Source: Atopobium sp. oral taxon 416
GTDB taxonomy: Bacteria; Actinomycetota; Coriobacteriia; Coriobacteriales; Atopobiaceae
Assembly (NCBI RefSeq): GCF_018128285.1
Contig: NZ_CP072380.1
Location: forward strand, 2,728,001-2,792,000
DNA: 64,000 bases
Reading direction: 5' to 3'
The notes beneath the pieces were generated by a model that saw nothing but the letters and a program-made list of their open reading frames with translations, was not told where the DNA came from and ran no database searches. A program made the translations under genes and the position numbers. Each line of letters opens with the position of its first letter. Position 1 is the stretch's first letter. Of this stretch, positions 1-10,214 are shown in pieces.

Positions 1-564
1 CAGGTGCCTGCCCGCCATGATGCTCAGCCCCAGGATACTCACGACGTCTCCCGGGGCGAGCGCGACGCGCTGGTTGGCGGGGATGAGCCGCCCGTTCACG
101 AAGGTGCCGTTCGCGCTGCCAAGGTCCGTCACGCAGACGCCCTCGCCCACGAGGTCGATGCGCGCGTGGCGCTCGGAGACATAGGGAGAGTCGTAGCGGA
201 GCGTCGAGGCAGGGCTGCGGCCGATGAGGACGCTGGCGTCGCAGGAGAACCCGCGCTTCTCGAAACGGCGCAGGCCACCTGTCGAGGGATAGGAGAACAG
301 AACCGCCTCCGTGCCGTCCTGGGCGGAGCGGATGGAGAAGACGGCCTCTTCGTCGAGGGGAAGGGTCGCCTTTTCCATCGGCTCGCCCGAGGGACCGAGG
401 ACCTCGTGCGCATGGGCAGGACGCACCGTGCAGGCGCCGTCCTCCATCTGGATCACGGCTGCGCCAGGGTGGGCGCCTACGAACAGCACCGACTGGGCGT
501 CCGGGTCGAAAGCGCTCACGCGCATCGAACCGTCGGCTATGAGCGTGAGGAGCAGGCTTGCCAT
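1..564 (-). CDS. FHA-domain protein, probable N-terminus of EssC-type T7SS ATPase (partial)
   Basis: This frame is open from the start at 564 to the window edge, so the C-terminus is missing. A ribosome site AGGAAGG lies six bases before the ATG at 564. The last third of the visible part is a clear forkhead-associated domain: GRSP, then SERHARI, then LGSANGTFVNG, which are the phosphothreonine-binding residues of the family. The first 100 residues form a weaker beta-rich domain. EssC proteins of T7SSb start with two tandem FHA-like domains of about this total length before their membrane segments and FtsK/SpoIIIE ATPase domains, and the gene directly upstream encodes a WXG100 protein. The EssC assignment is inference from position and layout; a free-standing FHA adaptor is the alternative. 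Confidence 0.7.
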   Translation of the reverse strand, partial: MASLLLTLIADGSMRVSAFDPDAQSVLFVGAHPGAAVIQMEDGACTVRPAHAHEVLGPSGEPMEKATLPLDEEAVFSIRSAQDGTEAVLFSYPSTGGLRRFEKRGFSCDASVLIGRSPASTLRYDSPYVSERHARIDLVGEGVCVTDLGSANGTFVNGRLIPANQRVALAPGDVVSILGLSIMAGRHL

Positions 565-662
565 GCGCATCCTTCCTGTGTGGCGTGGGTCGGTGGGGCC
601 GGGACAACAGCAGAGCCGAGGCCACGGCGGAGCCGCCCGCAGACGGCCCCGCCGCAGGGGGT

Positions 663-956
663 CTAGCCGCGGAACGAGGCGGCGATGCTGGAGTCGGTCT
701 CCTCCAGGTTCTGGGCCGTGGAGTCGAGGGCCTGGGCGATCTCGTTGATGAGGTCCTGGGCCTTCACGAAGCCCGGGCGAAGCTCTGCGAAGCGCTCGGC
801 GTACGAGTCGCTCGCGGCACCCTCCCACTCGCTGCGCAGGGCGTTGAGCAGGGAGTCCATGTTGGAGATGACACTGCCGACGTTCTCAGCCTCGTTGCGG
901 TACTGACCGGCGCGGCTACGCATCTGATCCGGGGTGATCCTAATCTGACCAGCCAT
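663..956 (-). CDS. WXG100 family protein (EsxA-like)
   Basis: This 97-residue protein has the WXG100 size and a two-helix hairpin with the WEG turn (a W-x-G motif) near residue 44. The helices are rich in Q, N, E and A and there are no membrane segments. It lacks a signal peptide, as expected for substrates of the type VII system. A ribosome site (AAGGA) lies about six bases before the ATG. WXG100 proteins form dimers and are exported by EssC/EccC-type ATPases. The gene sits 92 bases after the Ig-repeat surface protein and about 100 bases before the FHA gene on the same strand, so it is probably in one transcript with them. A canonical YxxxD/E export tail is not obvious. Confidence 0.9.
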   Translation of the reverse strand: MAGQIRITPDQMRSRAGQYRNEAENVGSVISNMDSLLNALRSEWEGAASDSYAERFAELRPGFVKAQDLINEIAQALDSTAQNLEETDSSIAASFRG

Positions 957-1051
957 TCTTTGTCCTTTCCTCGAGTTTCGGCCGACGCAGCGCGCGAAGG
1001 CCGCCGTTCCCTATCGACACTCGCGACGCGTGCGCCGCGAGGAATCGTCCG

Positions 1052-4000
1052 CTAGTGTCCGAAGGGGTTCCTCCTCGACTCCATGGCCGCATGACGCCTA
1101 CGCGCCAGCAACACCACGGCAACCACGATGCCCACCGCCACGATGGCTCCTCCCACGACGCGAGCGAGCAGGTCCGGTGTGGCAAGCACGTACTCCACGA
1201 CGTTGCCCGTCACGCGCACGCCCTTGCAGGCGGCCGTCGACTCGTTGCCCGCCAGGTCGTGCGCGACCACGCGGTAGCTGTGCACGGCATCGTCGGACGG
1301 TAGCCGCACGGAGATGGGCATGCCGTCCTGCCTGGTATCCCAGGAGGCGACCTCCTTGCCGTCCATGTACACCGTCAGGTCGCGAAGTCCGAGGTTATCG
1401 GAGCCGTCTGCAAGCACGGTCTTGCTCGGGTCGAGGTAGGTCGTGTCGCTCGAGAGCCCCACGAGCCCTGCCTCGGGCGCCGTGGAGTCGACGGCGAACG
1501 AGACGGGGAAGTCGCCTTCGCCGTCTATGCCCTTGCCCTCCATCGTGTTCTGTGAGAGGTTGCCCGCCGCGTCCGTGGAAGTGAGGGTCACGCGATAGAA
1601 GCCGTCCTGCGCGAACAGGCTGGCTGGCAGCGTGTAGGTCGTCGAACTCCAACCCTGGTCATCCTCGTTCGGGTCGAGCGAGAAGTCCTGCCCGGCAACG
1701 AGGTCGCGCGAGCGATCGTCCGCGGCAAGGCTCACGCGCGATGCAGAGGTGTCCAGGCCGCTCACGTTCACCTCGACCACCTGGACGTCGCGCGGCTGCC
1801 TGAGATAGGCGCCCACGATGTCGTCCGAGTCGCCTGTGAGGTAGTACGTGGAGCCGAAGCGGTTCACTGAGAAGCGCACCGTCTCGGTCGTCGTGTTGCC
1901 GGCGAGGTCCATGCCGGTGGCGGTGTAGGTGTAGACGTCGTCGTACCTCGGCTCCGCGGGCACGTCCGCAAAGCCCGTACGCATGTCGGTCGCCGTGGAC
2001 TGCTCGTACTCGCCGTCGAAGTACGCATCACCCGTGCGGGCACCAACGAGCTCGGTGCCCGAGCCCAACGGGTCGAGGTTCGTGTCGGAGAAGCTCGCGG
2101 AGGGCGCGAGGTCGCCAGCGTATGCGGTGCTGTTCGCCACGCCGTCGATGTTCACCTGCGGGGCCGTCATGTCAATGACAAACTCGCCAGAGTCGTAGGG
2201 CTCGGCCACGTTGCCTGCGAGGTCGGTGGCGGCGACCTTCAGCTGGTAGTGCGTCTCGCCCGCGAAGGAGGCCGTCGCCTGCCACACGGAGCGCTCCTTC
2301 GTCTCGCTCCACCCGCTTACGGAGGGCGCCACGCCACCGGAGAGCGCCTCGGCGTCGATTGACCCGCCCTCGGGCGAGAAGTTCCTGTCGTCCACCACGA
2401 TCGTGGCGGTGCGTGACGCCTTGTAGTACATGCCATTGGCCACGTCGTCGTTGTCATAGGAGACCCTGAGTGAGGGCGCCGTCGTGTCCACCACGAAGTC
2501 GTCGGAGACAACGTTGGAGGCATGGCCCGCGGGGTCCGTGAAGGAAGCCTCCAGGTGCCAGTCCGCGTCCTCGTCGCACTCGATAGAGGCGACGTAGACG
2601 GCCGTACCGTCAGGCTGCTCCACGGGCGAGAAGTCCTTCACATTCAGCGTCGTGGAGGGATGGTCTGCGCCGTCGCGGTACGCGGCCGCGATCTGCGTAT
2701 CTGGGGCGTATGCGGCGAGCAGGTCGAAGTTGGACTCGCTCACGGAGAACGTGGCGGTGCGTCCGGCATTGTAGTACTTGCCGTTGCGAACATCGTTGTT
2801 GTCGTAGGTGACGCTGATCTGCGGTGCCTCAATGTCTATCGCGATACCCGTCGCGCCGGCCGGGAGGTTCGTCACCCCCACAGCGACGAAGCTGTCTATG
2901 CTCGCAACGTTGCCGGCAACGTCCGCGACGCTCGCCCAGGAGCCGTCGAGCGCCATACGCGCGCCGTCGCCGTCGAAGGCGAGCCACGCCGTGCCCGACA
3001 GGCCATCCGCGGCGAGGTTGCAACCGGTCGAGAGCGTCGCCGTGCCGGCGGCGTGTGCCTGGAACGTGCTTGCGTCAACGCCGGAGAGGTTGTCGCTCAG
3101 AGAGAGCGTCCCCGTCTCCCTCCCGGTGGCGAAGACCCACCCCCAGGGCTTTCCGCGGTTCTCGCCAGAGGAGTAAACGGGAAAGGGCGAGGTCTCTGAG
3201 AAGTTGGCGATGCCCAGCTCGGGGCAGTGTAGTCCACGCCAAAGGAGAGCTCCTGCGTGAGGGGGCCCTGCCCGTCGAGCGTGCGCGCGACGCCCCGGTA
3301 GGAGACCTCCACCTGGTACTCGCCCTCGCGCGGCAGTGTGCTCCCCTCGGCGCAGGGAAGCGTGACCGTCGCCGTCCAGGTGGTCTGGGAGTCGTCGGTC
3401 GCCTGGAAGCTATCGGGCGTCAGCGAGAACGCAAGATCCTCCGAGCCCGAGTCTGGAATCGCGACGGTGCCCGACGCCAGCGAGGCCCCACTCGCAAGCA
3501 CCCGGTACACGGGGAGCCATGGGTCCACGACGCTCACCTGGATGGAGGCGTCGCCGCGGTGGTAGTGCGAGTTCGCGGAGGCGGGAGTGTCCTCGCTATC
3601 CACAATCTGCGCGGAGAGCGCGAGGTTCGTCCCTTTGTCCACGAGGACGGACGAGAAGTCCCAGCCCTCCTTCGTGCGTTCCTCGTCCGAGAGGGAGGAG
3701 ATGTAGTCGGCAAGCGTCGCGGAGAGCATGTTGCCGCACTCGTCCGATGCCTCGATGCGAATGTCTTCGAGCGAGTAGAGCCCCTCGCCCTCCAAGGGAA
3801 TCTCGGCCCAGCCGTCGGAGCCGACGGAGGGTGAAAGCTCCGTCTGCGCCTTCTCTGCCGAGGCGCCGAGGCCGTTTGCGTAGGAGAGGGTCGCGCGGAC
3901 CGAGCTCGCGTCGAGCCCGGAGGTGCCCTTCTCGCTGGCGCCCGCCGCATCGGCACTCGTGCCGTCCTCGTGGGGGAAGAGGTCCTGCAGGCGCACGCGG

Positions 4001-6672
4001 ATGGTGCGGCTGGAGCCCGCGAGCACGCGCGAGCCGTCCGGTAACGAGGCGATGGTCTTCTCGCCCTCGTACGCTGCGCCCGTCACCTGCGGCGCCGTCG
4101 TATCCACGCCAAACTCCACCGAGGAGCCTCGCCAGAAGAGGAGGTGGCTGAAGCTGGCTGAGTACCAGCCGTCCGGCAAGTCACCCGAGGAGAGGGGCAC
4201 GTCGAGCTGGTACCAGCCCCTCCTGCCGGGGACCGCCACGAGGCGGCTCGCGCCGGAGGCGTCGACGGCGACGTTGGGGATGTCCTGCCTCGCGCCTTTC
4301 GCATCCGTCCTCGTGACACCGAAGTGCCCCTCGAATCCCGGCAGGGCGGCGATGAGAGGCGCGAGACGGTCCCTCACCGCGTACGTCAGGGTCGAGTCGG
4401 TCGGGTAGAACACGCGCCCGTCCGAGATCTCGCGCACCTCGTCGGGACTCGACGTCTGTACCGAGAAGCCATACGAGAGGCTCCCCTCCCGCTGAATGGG
4501 CTCGGCCGTCTCCACCGCGATACCGGAGATGCCCCAGCCGGCGGCGGCAGCCGATTCCGAGAGCGCGTAGGTCGCGCTGTTGCCGGCCTTGTCGGTCACG
4601 GTGACGCGGACGTCGGCCAGGTCATAGTAGCCATCCTCGCCCAGCGTGAACTCGTAGGAACCATCTGCGCCTCGCAAGGGCTCGCCCAGGTCGACCTTCT
4701 CGCCGTCTGCGTCTCCTACAGCCTCGCTGCGCGACGCCATCACCGAGCACGAGGCGACACCGGAGGCGTCTGTGGCGGAGCCGCCGGCGAGGTCGGCAAG
4801 CTTGAGGGAGACGGTCGTGTCCGAGGAGACGAGCACCTTGCTGCCATCCGAAAGCGCGCTCACGCCGCCCTTGTCGATTCCACCCAAAACGCTGGCAGAG
4901 GAAACCTTCGGCGCCGTGCGGTCTATCACGAAACTTGCGGAGACGGTGGCGGCACCTCCGGGGATGAGCGACGAGAGGCTTCTGAACCTGGCGCCGGCAC
5001 CCATGTAGGAGACCTCGACCGTGTGCCTGCCCTCGTCGGTGACGGTAGGGAGCACGCATGAGAAGGCGTCGTCCGGGTCACTGCCCTGCGCGAACGCGCT
5101 CGGCTGGACCGAGACCTCCTTGCCGTCCACCTTCACGGTGAGGGGATTCCAGGTCGCGTCTGCCATGAGCTCGGAGAAGAGCGGATCGGCTACGGTGACG
5201 GTGGGCACGACCTGGGCAGCGTTGCTCAGCGTGACGGAACCGCCCGCGTCCGTGGGGTCATCCTCGTCGCCCGTGGCAACCACCTTGACGGATGTCGTAT
5301 ACGAGCCGGAAAGCACCCTCAGCTTGGAGAGCGAGGCCACCGTGGCGTCCTTCGCACCCGACAGGAGGTCGGAGAGCCTGGCCGTCGTCTCGTTGCCCGC
5401 GACGTCGGAGACGCTCACCGTCGCGGAGGAGAGGTCATAGGTGCCTTCTCCCCCCAGCGTCGACGCAGAGAGCTCGAACGTCGCGACGCTATCCTTCACG
5501 CTTCCCCGCACGGTGGCGCCGTCCAGCTTGAGCTCGGCGCTCGTGGCGTCGACGCCCGAGACCTCCTCGCCGTCCGGGCTGGGATCTGGGGCGGCAGCGT
5601 CCTCCACGCCCACACTGAGCTTGATGCCGCTGGCATCCGTGGTGAGCGTGCCGTCAGAGATCCAGCACGTATCCGCCGAGATTGCGTCTCCCGAGGAGAG
5701 CGTGGCGGCGAGACTGCCTGGGCCCACCTTTGGCGCCAGGGTGTCACGGGCCACCGCGACGTACAGCACCTGGCCGGCGCTGTACGTCGTTGAGATTCCA
5801 GAGACGGTGTTCGCGCAGGTCATGTCCCTGGCAAGCTTGAGGTAGACGCTCGAGCCCGAAAGGCCCGAGAGCTCGAGGACATCCCCTGCCCTGTCGCTCG
5901 CGAAAGTGCCGTCTGCCTCGAGCTGGTAGGTATCGGAGAGAGTCGCGCCATCGTCTGCCGCAGAGGCCTTCAGGGAAAGCGTCGTGTCGGAGGCGTTGCG
6001 CCACACGAAGGCAGAGCCGTCGTCGCGTGTACCCACGGTAGCTGCGTGCACGTCGTCGCCATCGCCCATCTCGATGTCAGCGAGGGCGTCGACGGGAGCC
6101 ACTGCCACGTCCGCCGCCCTCGTGGGGGTTGCGGCGAGAAGGACCTTCGAGTCCAGCTCCGAGAGCTCGGGCGTCGTAACCCCGCGACACGTGGAGCCCC
6201 ACGCCACGAAGTCGGAGAGCTTGCCGCCGTCCGTCGAGGTGGGATAGGCCACGTTGGGCAGCAGGGCGAAGGCCTCGCCCCTCACGAAGCAATCTGCCAC
6301 AGATGGGTAGCGCCAGGTGGACATCGAGAAGAGGGCGCGCTCGCGCTGCTCGTCTCCGAGCCACGTCGGCACGTCCACGCCATAGGGGACCGCCAGCGTC
6401 TGGACATCATCCCTCACGCGGAAGGTGCCCTGCGAGAAAGGCGAACGGGCATCGACGAGGCTCGGGGAGGCTGGCTGGCCCTGGATCGCGGCCTGGCCTC
6501 TCGGGGCGTCGGCAGGCGCACCCTCGGCATGTGCCGGGCACCCAAGGCCAAGCGTGAGGCCGAGCGTGAGGCTGAGCCCCAGCGTCACTATCACGTTTCC
6601 GCGCAGGCACACCCTGGAGGACCTGCCTTCCGGGGCGTCCGTCGCATCCTTGTCAGCGCTGCTCAGAATCAT
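1052..6672 (-). pseudogene. Giant Ig-like repeat surface protein, broken by one frameshift near 3221-3225
   Basis: Two reading frames join into one protein of about 1870 residues. The first (6672 to about 3225) starts with a Lys/Arg region, a hydrophobic signal segment (VTLGLSLTLGLTLGLG) and AHA-like cleavage site. The second (about 3225 to 1052) ends with a membrane helix (VGGAIVAVGIVVAVVLLA) followed by RRRH and a short tail. The body is built of repeated bacterial Ig-like modules marked by VDTTAP and FVIDRTAP joints and YY..RTAT..V strands. At the CCCC run near 3221 the frame shifts: restoring one base gives TAPELGIANF and a continuous protein. The gene overlaps the upstream membrane-protein gene by 20 bases and precedes the WXG100 gene. 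It may be a true pseudogene or a sequencing error; no LPxTG anchor is seen. Confidence 0.75.
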
Positions 6673-7183
6673 TGGTCCCCTCGCCTCCCAGCAGGGTCGT
6701 CATCGATTCCGATCCGGATGCGCCGGCAGCCTGCGAGAGAAGCGTCGTATCCGACTCGGAGGGAGCCTTTGACGCCTGGGCGGGCACGGTCTCCGTGGCT
6801 CGGGTGCGCGCCTGTCCCTTGGACATCTCGGGCACGTCCTCCAGAAGCGTCGTATCCGACTCGGAGGACGGCTCCTCTGCCTGGGCATCAGTCATTCCGG
6901 TGGTGCGCCGGCCAAAGAAGCGTACGTGGAGAGAACCGCTCGGTGCCTCCGCGGAGCCCAGTGCCCCTCCTCTCCAGCTCGGCGTGGCAAGCGCACCGGC
7001 GGCGAAACGGCTCACGCCCTCCTCGCGCATCTCCTGGATTGCCGCGCGCGCCGTGGCGCCCGTCAGCTCGCCGCGCACCTCACGGATGTGATGGGTCACG
7101 AAGTAGGCGACGGCTGCGATGGCAAGAACCACGGCAACTGCATACCCAACCATCTCAACCATGCCGAAAGCCTGCACGCTCAT
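6653..7183 (-). CDS. Small membrane protein with three SES(D/M)TTLL repeats
   Basis: The 176-residue product has one N-terminal membrane helix (about residues 10-30, VGYAVAVVLAIAAVAYFV) and a long polar cytoplasmic-type tail. The tail carries three near-identical motifs, SESDTTLL, SESDTTLL and SESMTTLL, spaced about 30 to 35 residues. I do not recognise a named family. The motif has two adjacent threonines in an acidic setting, like known FHA-binding phosphothreonine sites, and the gene lies between a Ser/Thr kinase and an FHA protein. That it is phosphorylated by the kinase and bound by the FHA domain is inference. The ATG overlaps the kinase stop codon (ATGA), suggesting translational coupling, and its own 3' end overlaps the Ig-repeat gene by 20 bases. 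Confidence 0.7.
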   Translation of the reverse strand: MSVQAFGMVEMVGYAVAVVLAIAAVAYFVTHHIREVRGELTGATARAAIQEMREEGVSRFAAGALATPSWRGGALGSAEAPSGSLHVRFFGRRTTGMTDAQAEEPSSESDTTLLEDVPEMSKGQARTRATETVPAQASKAPSESDTTLLSQAAGASGSESMTTLLGGEGTNDSEQR

Positions 7184-8991
7184 TGTTGCACCGTCCTTGC
7201 GTCCACGAACGCATCATCGATTGCCTGGCTCACGCCATCCGACGTCGAGAGCGCGCTTGCCTTCTCTGCGTCAAGGAGAGGCGTGGTCGGCGAGGTCTCG
7301 TCCGCCAGCCTGCGGGCGTCGGAGGCGAGGGCCTCCATGTCCTTCTCGGACACGTCGTCCGCACGGAACTTGCGGGGGTAGGTCGTGAGAGAGTCGAGCG
7401 CCAGGTTCGCGGTCTCGAGGCGCATGACGTCGTTGTCGGAGTCTGCCATCGTCGCGACAAGCTTCTGGAGGTTCGCAAAGTAGGGCCCGTAGACGCCCTC
7501 GTCGGACCCCTCGTTAATGAGCGGGACTATGTCCTGGTTGAACTCGGCGATACCGGCGTAGACCTCTGCTAGGTCGTGGTTTTTAAAGTCCGGGTCGCTC
7601 GCCGCGGCACCCATCCACTCGACGGCGGCGCGGATGCGCGCGGAGCGCCCTTCCACCTGCGTCGTGCGGTCGAGCGACGACGTCTCGGCAGGGTCCACGC
7701 CGAAGTCGTACCAGTACAGCTTTCCGATGTCAAAGGCGAGCCCGGCGTAGCCCTCAGAGGAGCGCAGCTGGTCCAGGTTGGGGAGCAGAGCAGACCTCAG
7801 CTCCGCCTCCTCGTCGGTTGTGAACGTACCGTCCTCGCGAAAGCGCTCTACAAGCCCCTCGTAGGGATCCGTCTCCTGCGGCTTTATCTGCGCGGCTCGC
7901 TCGTAGGCCGCCACGGCCTCGCTGGCGTCTGAGGTCTGCCTGCCGATCTCCATCCAGTGGTCATAGTCGCTGTTCGTCGTGACGACGCGGCCGACGGTTC
8001 CCACGATGCCGACGGCAAGGGCCACGCACGCCGCTGCGGCAAGCTCGACGAACGTCCTCCACGTGCATCTCAGCAACGCATGGCGACGCTCATCCTCATC
8101 GGAGCGGTGCATGAGCGCGTGGGCCATCTCGGCGCAGTCCGCGTAGCGAGCATCGGGGTCGGGCTGCGTCGCATGCGCAACGACGCGCTCGATGCCCTCG
8201 GAGAGTTCGGGGCGAATCTGGCGCACAGCAGGCAGCTCGCCGGCTGAATTCGCTGGATCCTTGCCTGTGAGCAGACAGTACATGGTCGCGCCGAGCGAGT
8301 ACACGTCGGAACGGGCGTCCGTACCGCGGTTGGGGTCGACCTGCTCGGGAGGCGCGTAGCCACGCGTGCCGAGAAGGTCCTCGTCTACGAGGCCGTTGTC
8401 CTCGACGTCCTTGTGGAGCTCTCAGGCAATGCCAAAGTCGATCACGGCGACGCTGCCGTTTGGCTTGAGCATCACGTTCGAGGGCTTCATGTCGCGATAG
8501 ATGACCGGGGGATTCAGCTGGTGCAAGTACTCGAGGACGTCGCAGAGCTGGATGGCCTAGCTCGCTACCGCGTCCTCGGGCTGCGGTCCCATAGAGAAGA
8601 CCACGTCGGCGAACGTGCGGCCCTCTACGTAATCCATGATCACGTAGAGCGTGCCCGACTCGTCGACGATGTCTACGATGCGAGGAATCGCGGGGTGATC
8701 GAAGCGCTTGATCATGTTCGCTTCGGTGACGATGCCCTTAACGATCAGGTCGCGCATGGCCGGGTCTTCGACGCACTTGATCTCCTTGGCGGCCCACTGC
8801 TTGTTGAGCACCTTGTCGAGTGCAAGGTAGACGGTGGACATGCCGCCGCTGCCGATAACCGTGAGCAGCTGATAGCGGCCGCCTATGAGGTGTGCTCCGC
8901 AAACCGCCGGTACAGCCTCGACGCGCTGCTCGCCCTCGCCACCAGACGGGGCGTCACCGTGGTCTCCCACTGCATCACCGTGGTCTCCCAC
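7180..8991 (-). pseudogene. Membrane-anchored Ser/Thr protein kinase, interrupted by two in-frame stop codons
   Basis: One frame encodes a Hanks-type kinase of about 600 residues. Visible parts in order: the glycine loop IGSGGMSTVY, the ATP lysine in WAAKEIK, the catalytic loop YRDMKPSN, the magnesium motif DFGIA, the GTRGYAPPEQ activation segment, DVYSLGAT, a membrane helix (FVELAAAACVALAVGIVGTVG), and an extracytoplasmic domain with TPR-like character. A TAG at 8557-8559 lies before the catalytic loop and a TGA at 8422-8424 lies just after DFGIA; no frame shift is needed. Both could come from single transitions (TGG to TAG, CGA to TGA). The downstream part is otherwise well conserved, so the damage looks recent or is a sequence error. 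The start is uncertain: GTG at 8991 has a weak ribosome site. Confidence 0.8.
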
Positions 8992-8995
8992 TGCA
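8954..8995. repeat. Perfect tandem duplication, 2 x 21 bp
   Basis: The 21-bp unit TCACCGTGGTCTCCCACTGCA occurs twice head to tail, at 8954-8974 and 8975-8995. On the minus strand it encodes part of a repeated GDHGDAV at the very start of the kinase gene. It may have moved the start codon of that gene. Confidence 0.9.
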
Positions 8996-9047
8996 TCCTG
9001 AACGTCCGTGATCGCATCCTCTCGTCTAGCTCATTCTTCTGGATAGA

Positions 9048-9169
9048 AAGTATAGTGCAATCGTTCTGAGACTATCAAGGAGTTTTCAGGAGACTGTGAG
9101 GATGAGGGCAGCACTTGCACCCTCGCTTGTACCCGCGCTACTCAGACTTTGGTCCCAGGATCCACTCGG
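9048..9169. repeat. Left copy of 122-bp direct repeat flanking the IS1634-like element
   Basis: This stretch matches 10215-10338 in the same orientation with only a handful of substitutions and a two-base gap. The right copy contains the 3' end of the 230-residue membrane-protein gene, so the left copy is a duplicated gene end sitting just upstream of the kinase. It is far longer than any transposition target duplication. Confidence 0.9.
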
Positions 9170-9317
9170 GACTTTGACACTTAGCCGACAATCATCGAAC
9201 TAATTCAAGCCACAAATTTCTGGGTCTACCTGGGATTTGTGGCTTTTCTTATACGTCGGTTTATGGTAGACGTATCTGTGGTATTTGGTGTCAGTTGCAT
9301 GTGGATTGGGTAAAGAT

Positions 9318-10160
9318 ATGAAGGTTTAGCTAACAAGGACCAAGACCAGCGAGACCTTCTATATAGCCAAGACCTACCGGGACAGGAAGACCGGCAGATC
9401 CACCTCAAAGATCGTAAGGAGACTCGACACTAGATCCGAGCTTGAGGGGATGCTCCCCTCGGGCACGGACGTGATGGACTGGGCCAGGGAAGAGGCAAGG
9501 CGGATGACAGAGCAGGAGCGCGGCCTCACCCGCAAGGCCACGGTGTCCTATGACCCTGCGAGGCAGATAGCTGAGCCCTGTCAATATAATGGACAGGGCT
9601 CAGTCTCCTTTACCTCCGTGACCGAGGAGGGAGAGGTCGCCGAGAGGTGCATTCTCTCCGTCGACGACGGGAAGCTCGAAGAGGAGGCCTCCTGGGACGG
9701 CTTCTACGGCCTGGCTACCTCGCTCGACGACGAGGATGTCCTGGGCATCGTGAAGCTCGCCGCCGGACGCTGGCAGGTCGAGGAGTGCTTCCGCATCATG
9801 AAGGGCGAGTTTAAGGCCCGTCCCGTCTTCCTCGCGCGCAGGGACCGCATCGAGGCCCACTTCCTCACCTGCTTCCTGACGCTTCTCATCTACCGGATCC
9901 TCGAGAAGAGGCTGGACGGCAGGTTCAGCTGCCCCGAGATCGTCGACACCTTAAGAGGCATGCAGATGGAGGAGGTTACAGGCGAGGGCTGGCGCCCCCT
10001 CTACATGAGGACCGAGGTAACCGATGCGCTCCATGATGCCTTCGGCTTCAGGACCGACTTCGAGATCGTTCCCATGCGGCAGATGAACAAGATCGTCAGG
10101 AAGACCCACCGGAAGGGCCCGATTACCACAAAGAAGGAGGCTGGCAAGGATATCAAATAG
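9318..10160 (+). pseudogene. IS1634-family (DDE) transposase, internally deleted, nonsense at codon 4
   Basis: The likely start ATG at 9318 is followed by a TAG at 9327, after which the frame reads on with a typical IS1634 N-terminus (TFYIAKTYRD, SKIVRRLDT). Around 9571-9603 this jumps to the C-terminal catalytic part, with RWQVEECFRIMKGEF and HFLTCFLTLLIYRILEKRL characteristic of the family. Several hundred residues between are absent. The element cannot encode an active transposase but could be moved by a full-length relative. Confidence 0.8.
9571..9603. repeat. 12-bp perfect inverted repeat at the transposase deletion junction
   Basis: CTGAGCCCTGTC (9571-9582) and its exact reverse complement (9592-9603) flank a 9-base AT-rich loop. 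It lies where N- and C-terminal transposase parts are joined. Confidence 0.85.
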
Positions 10161-10214
10161 CTATCTTCGCCAGCCCTTATGTGCAAGCTATGTAGGGTTA
10201 AGTGTCAAAGACCG

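Larger units (their letters stand above)
9170..10212 (+). mobile_element. Degenerate IS1634-like insertion sequence
   Basis: Inverted ends CTTTGACACTTA lie at 9172-9183 and, reversed, at 10199-10210. The roughly 1.04-kb element is about half the usual IS1634 length because the middle of the transposase is missing. It is inserted exactly between the two copies of the 122-bp repeat. Confidence 0.8.

Noticed and set aside
3221-3225. Phase variation at the CCCC run of the Ig-repeat gene
   Set aside because: A run of four is too short to slip at useful rates; a simple mutation or a sequencing error is likelier.
2522-3834. Plus-strand frames of 225 and 336 codons within the Ig-repeat gene
   Set aside because: They are Arg/Pro/Ser-rich shadows of a GC-rich gene without any domain.
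6046-7572. A 508-codon open frame on the plus strand
   Set aside because: It runs antisense to the Ig-repeat, SESDTTLL and kinase genes. Its composition is that of a GC-rich shadow, with no domains or ribosome site.
8422-8424. TGA in the kinase as a selenocysteine codon
   Set aside because: A TAG also interrupts the same frame and no selenocysteine insertion structure was apparent. Arginine is the usual residue here.
8954-8995. CRISPR array
   Set aside because: There are only two 21-bp units, directly adjacent with no spacers. No cas genes lie in the window.
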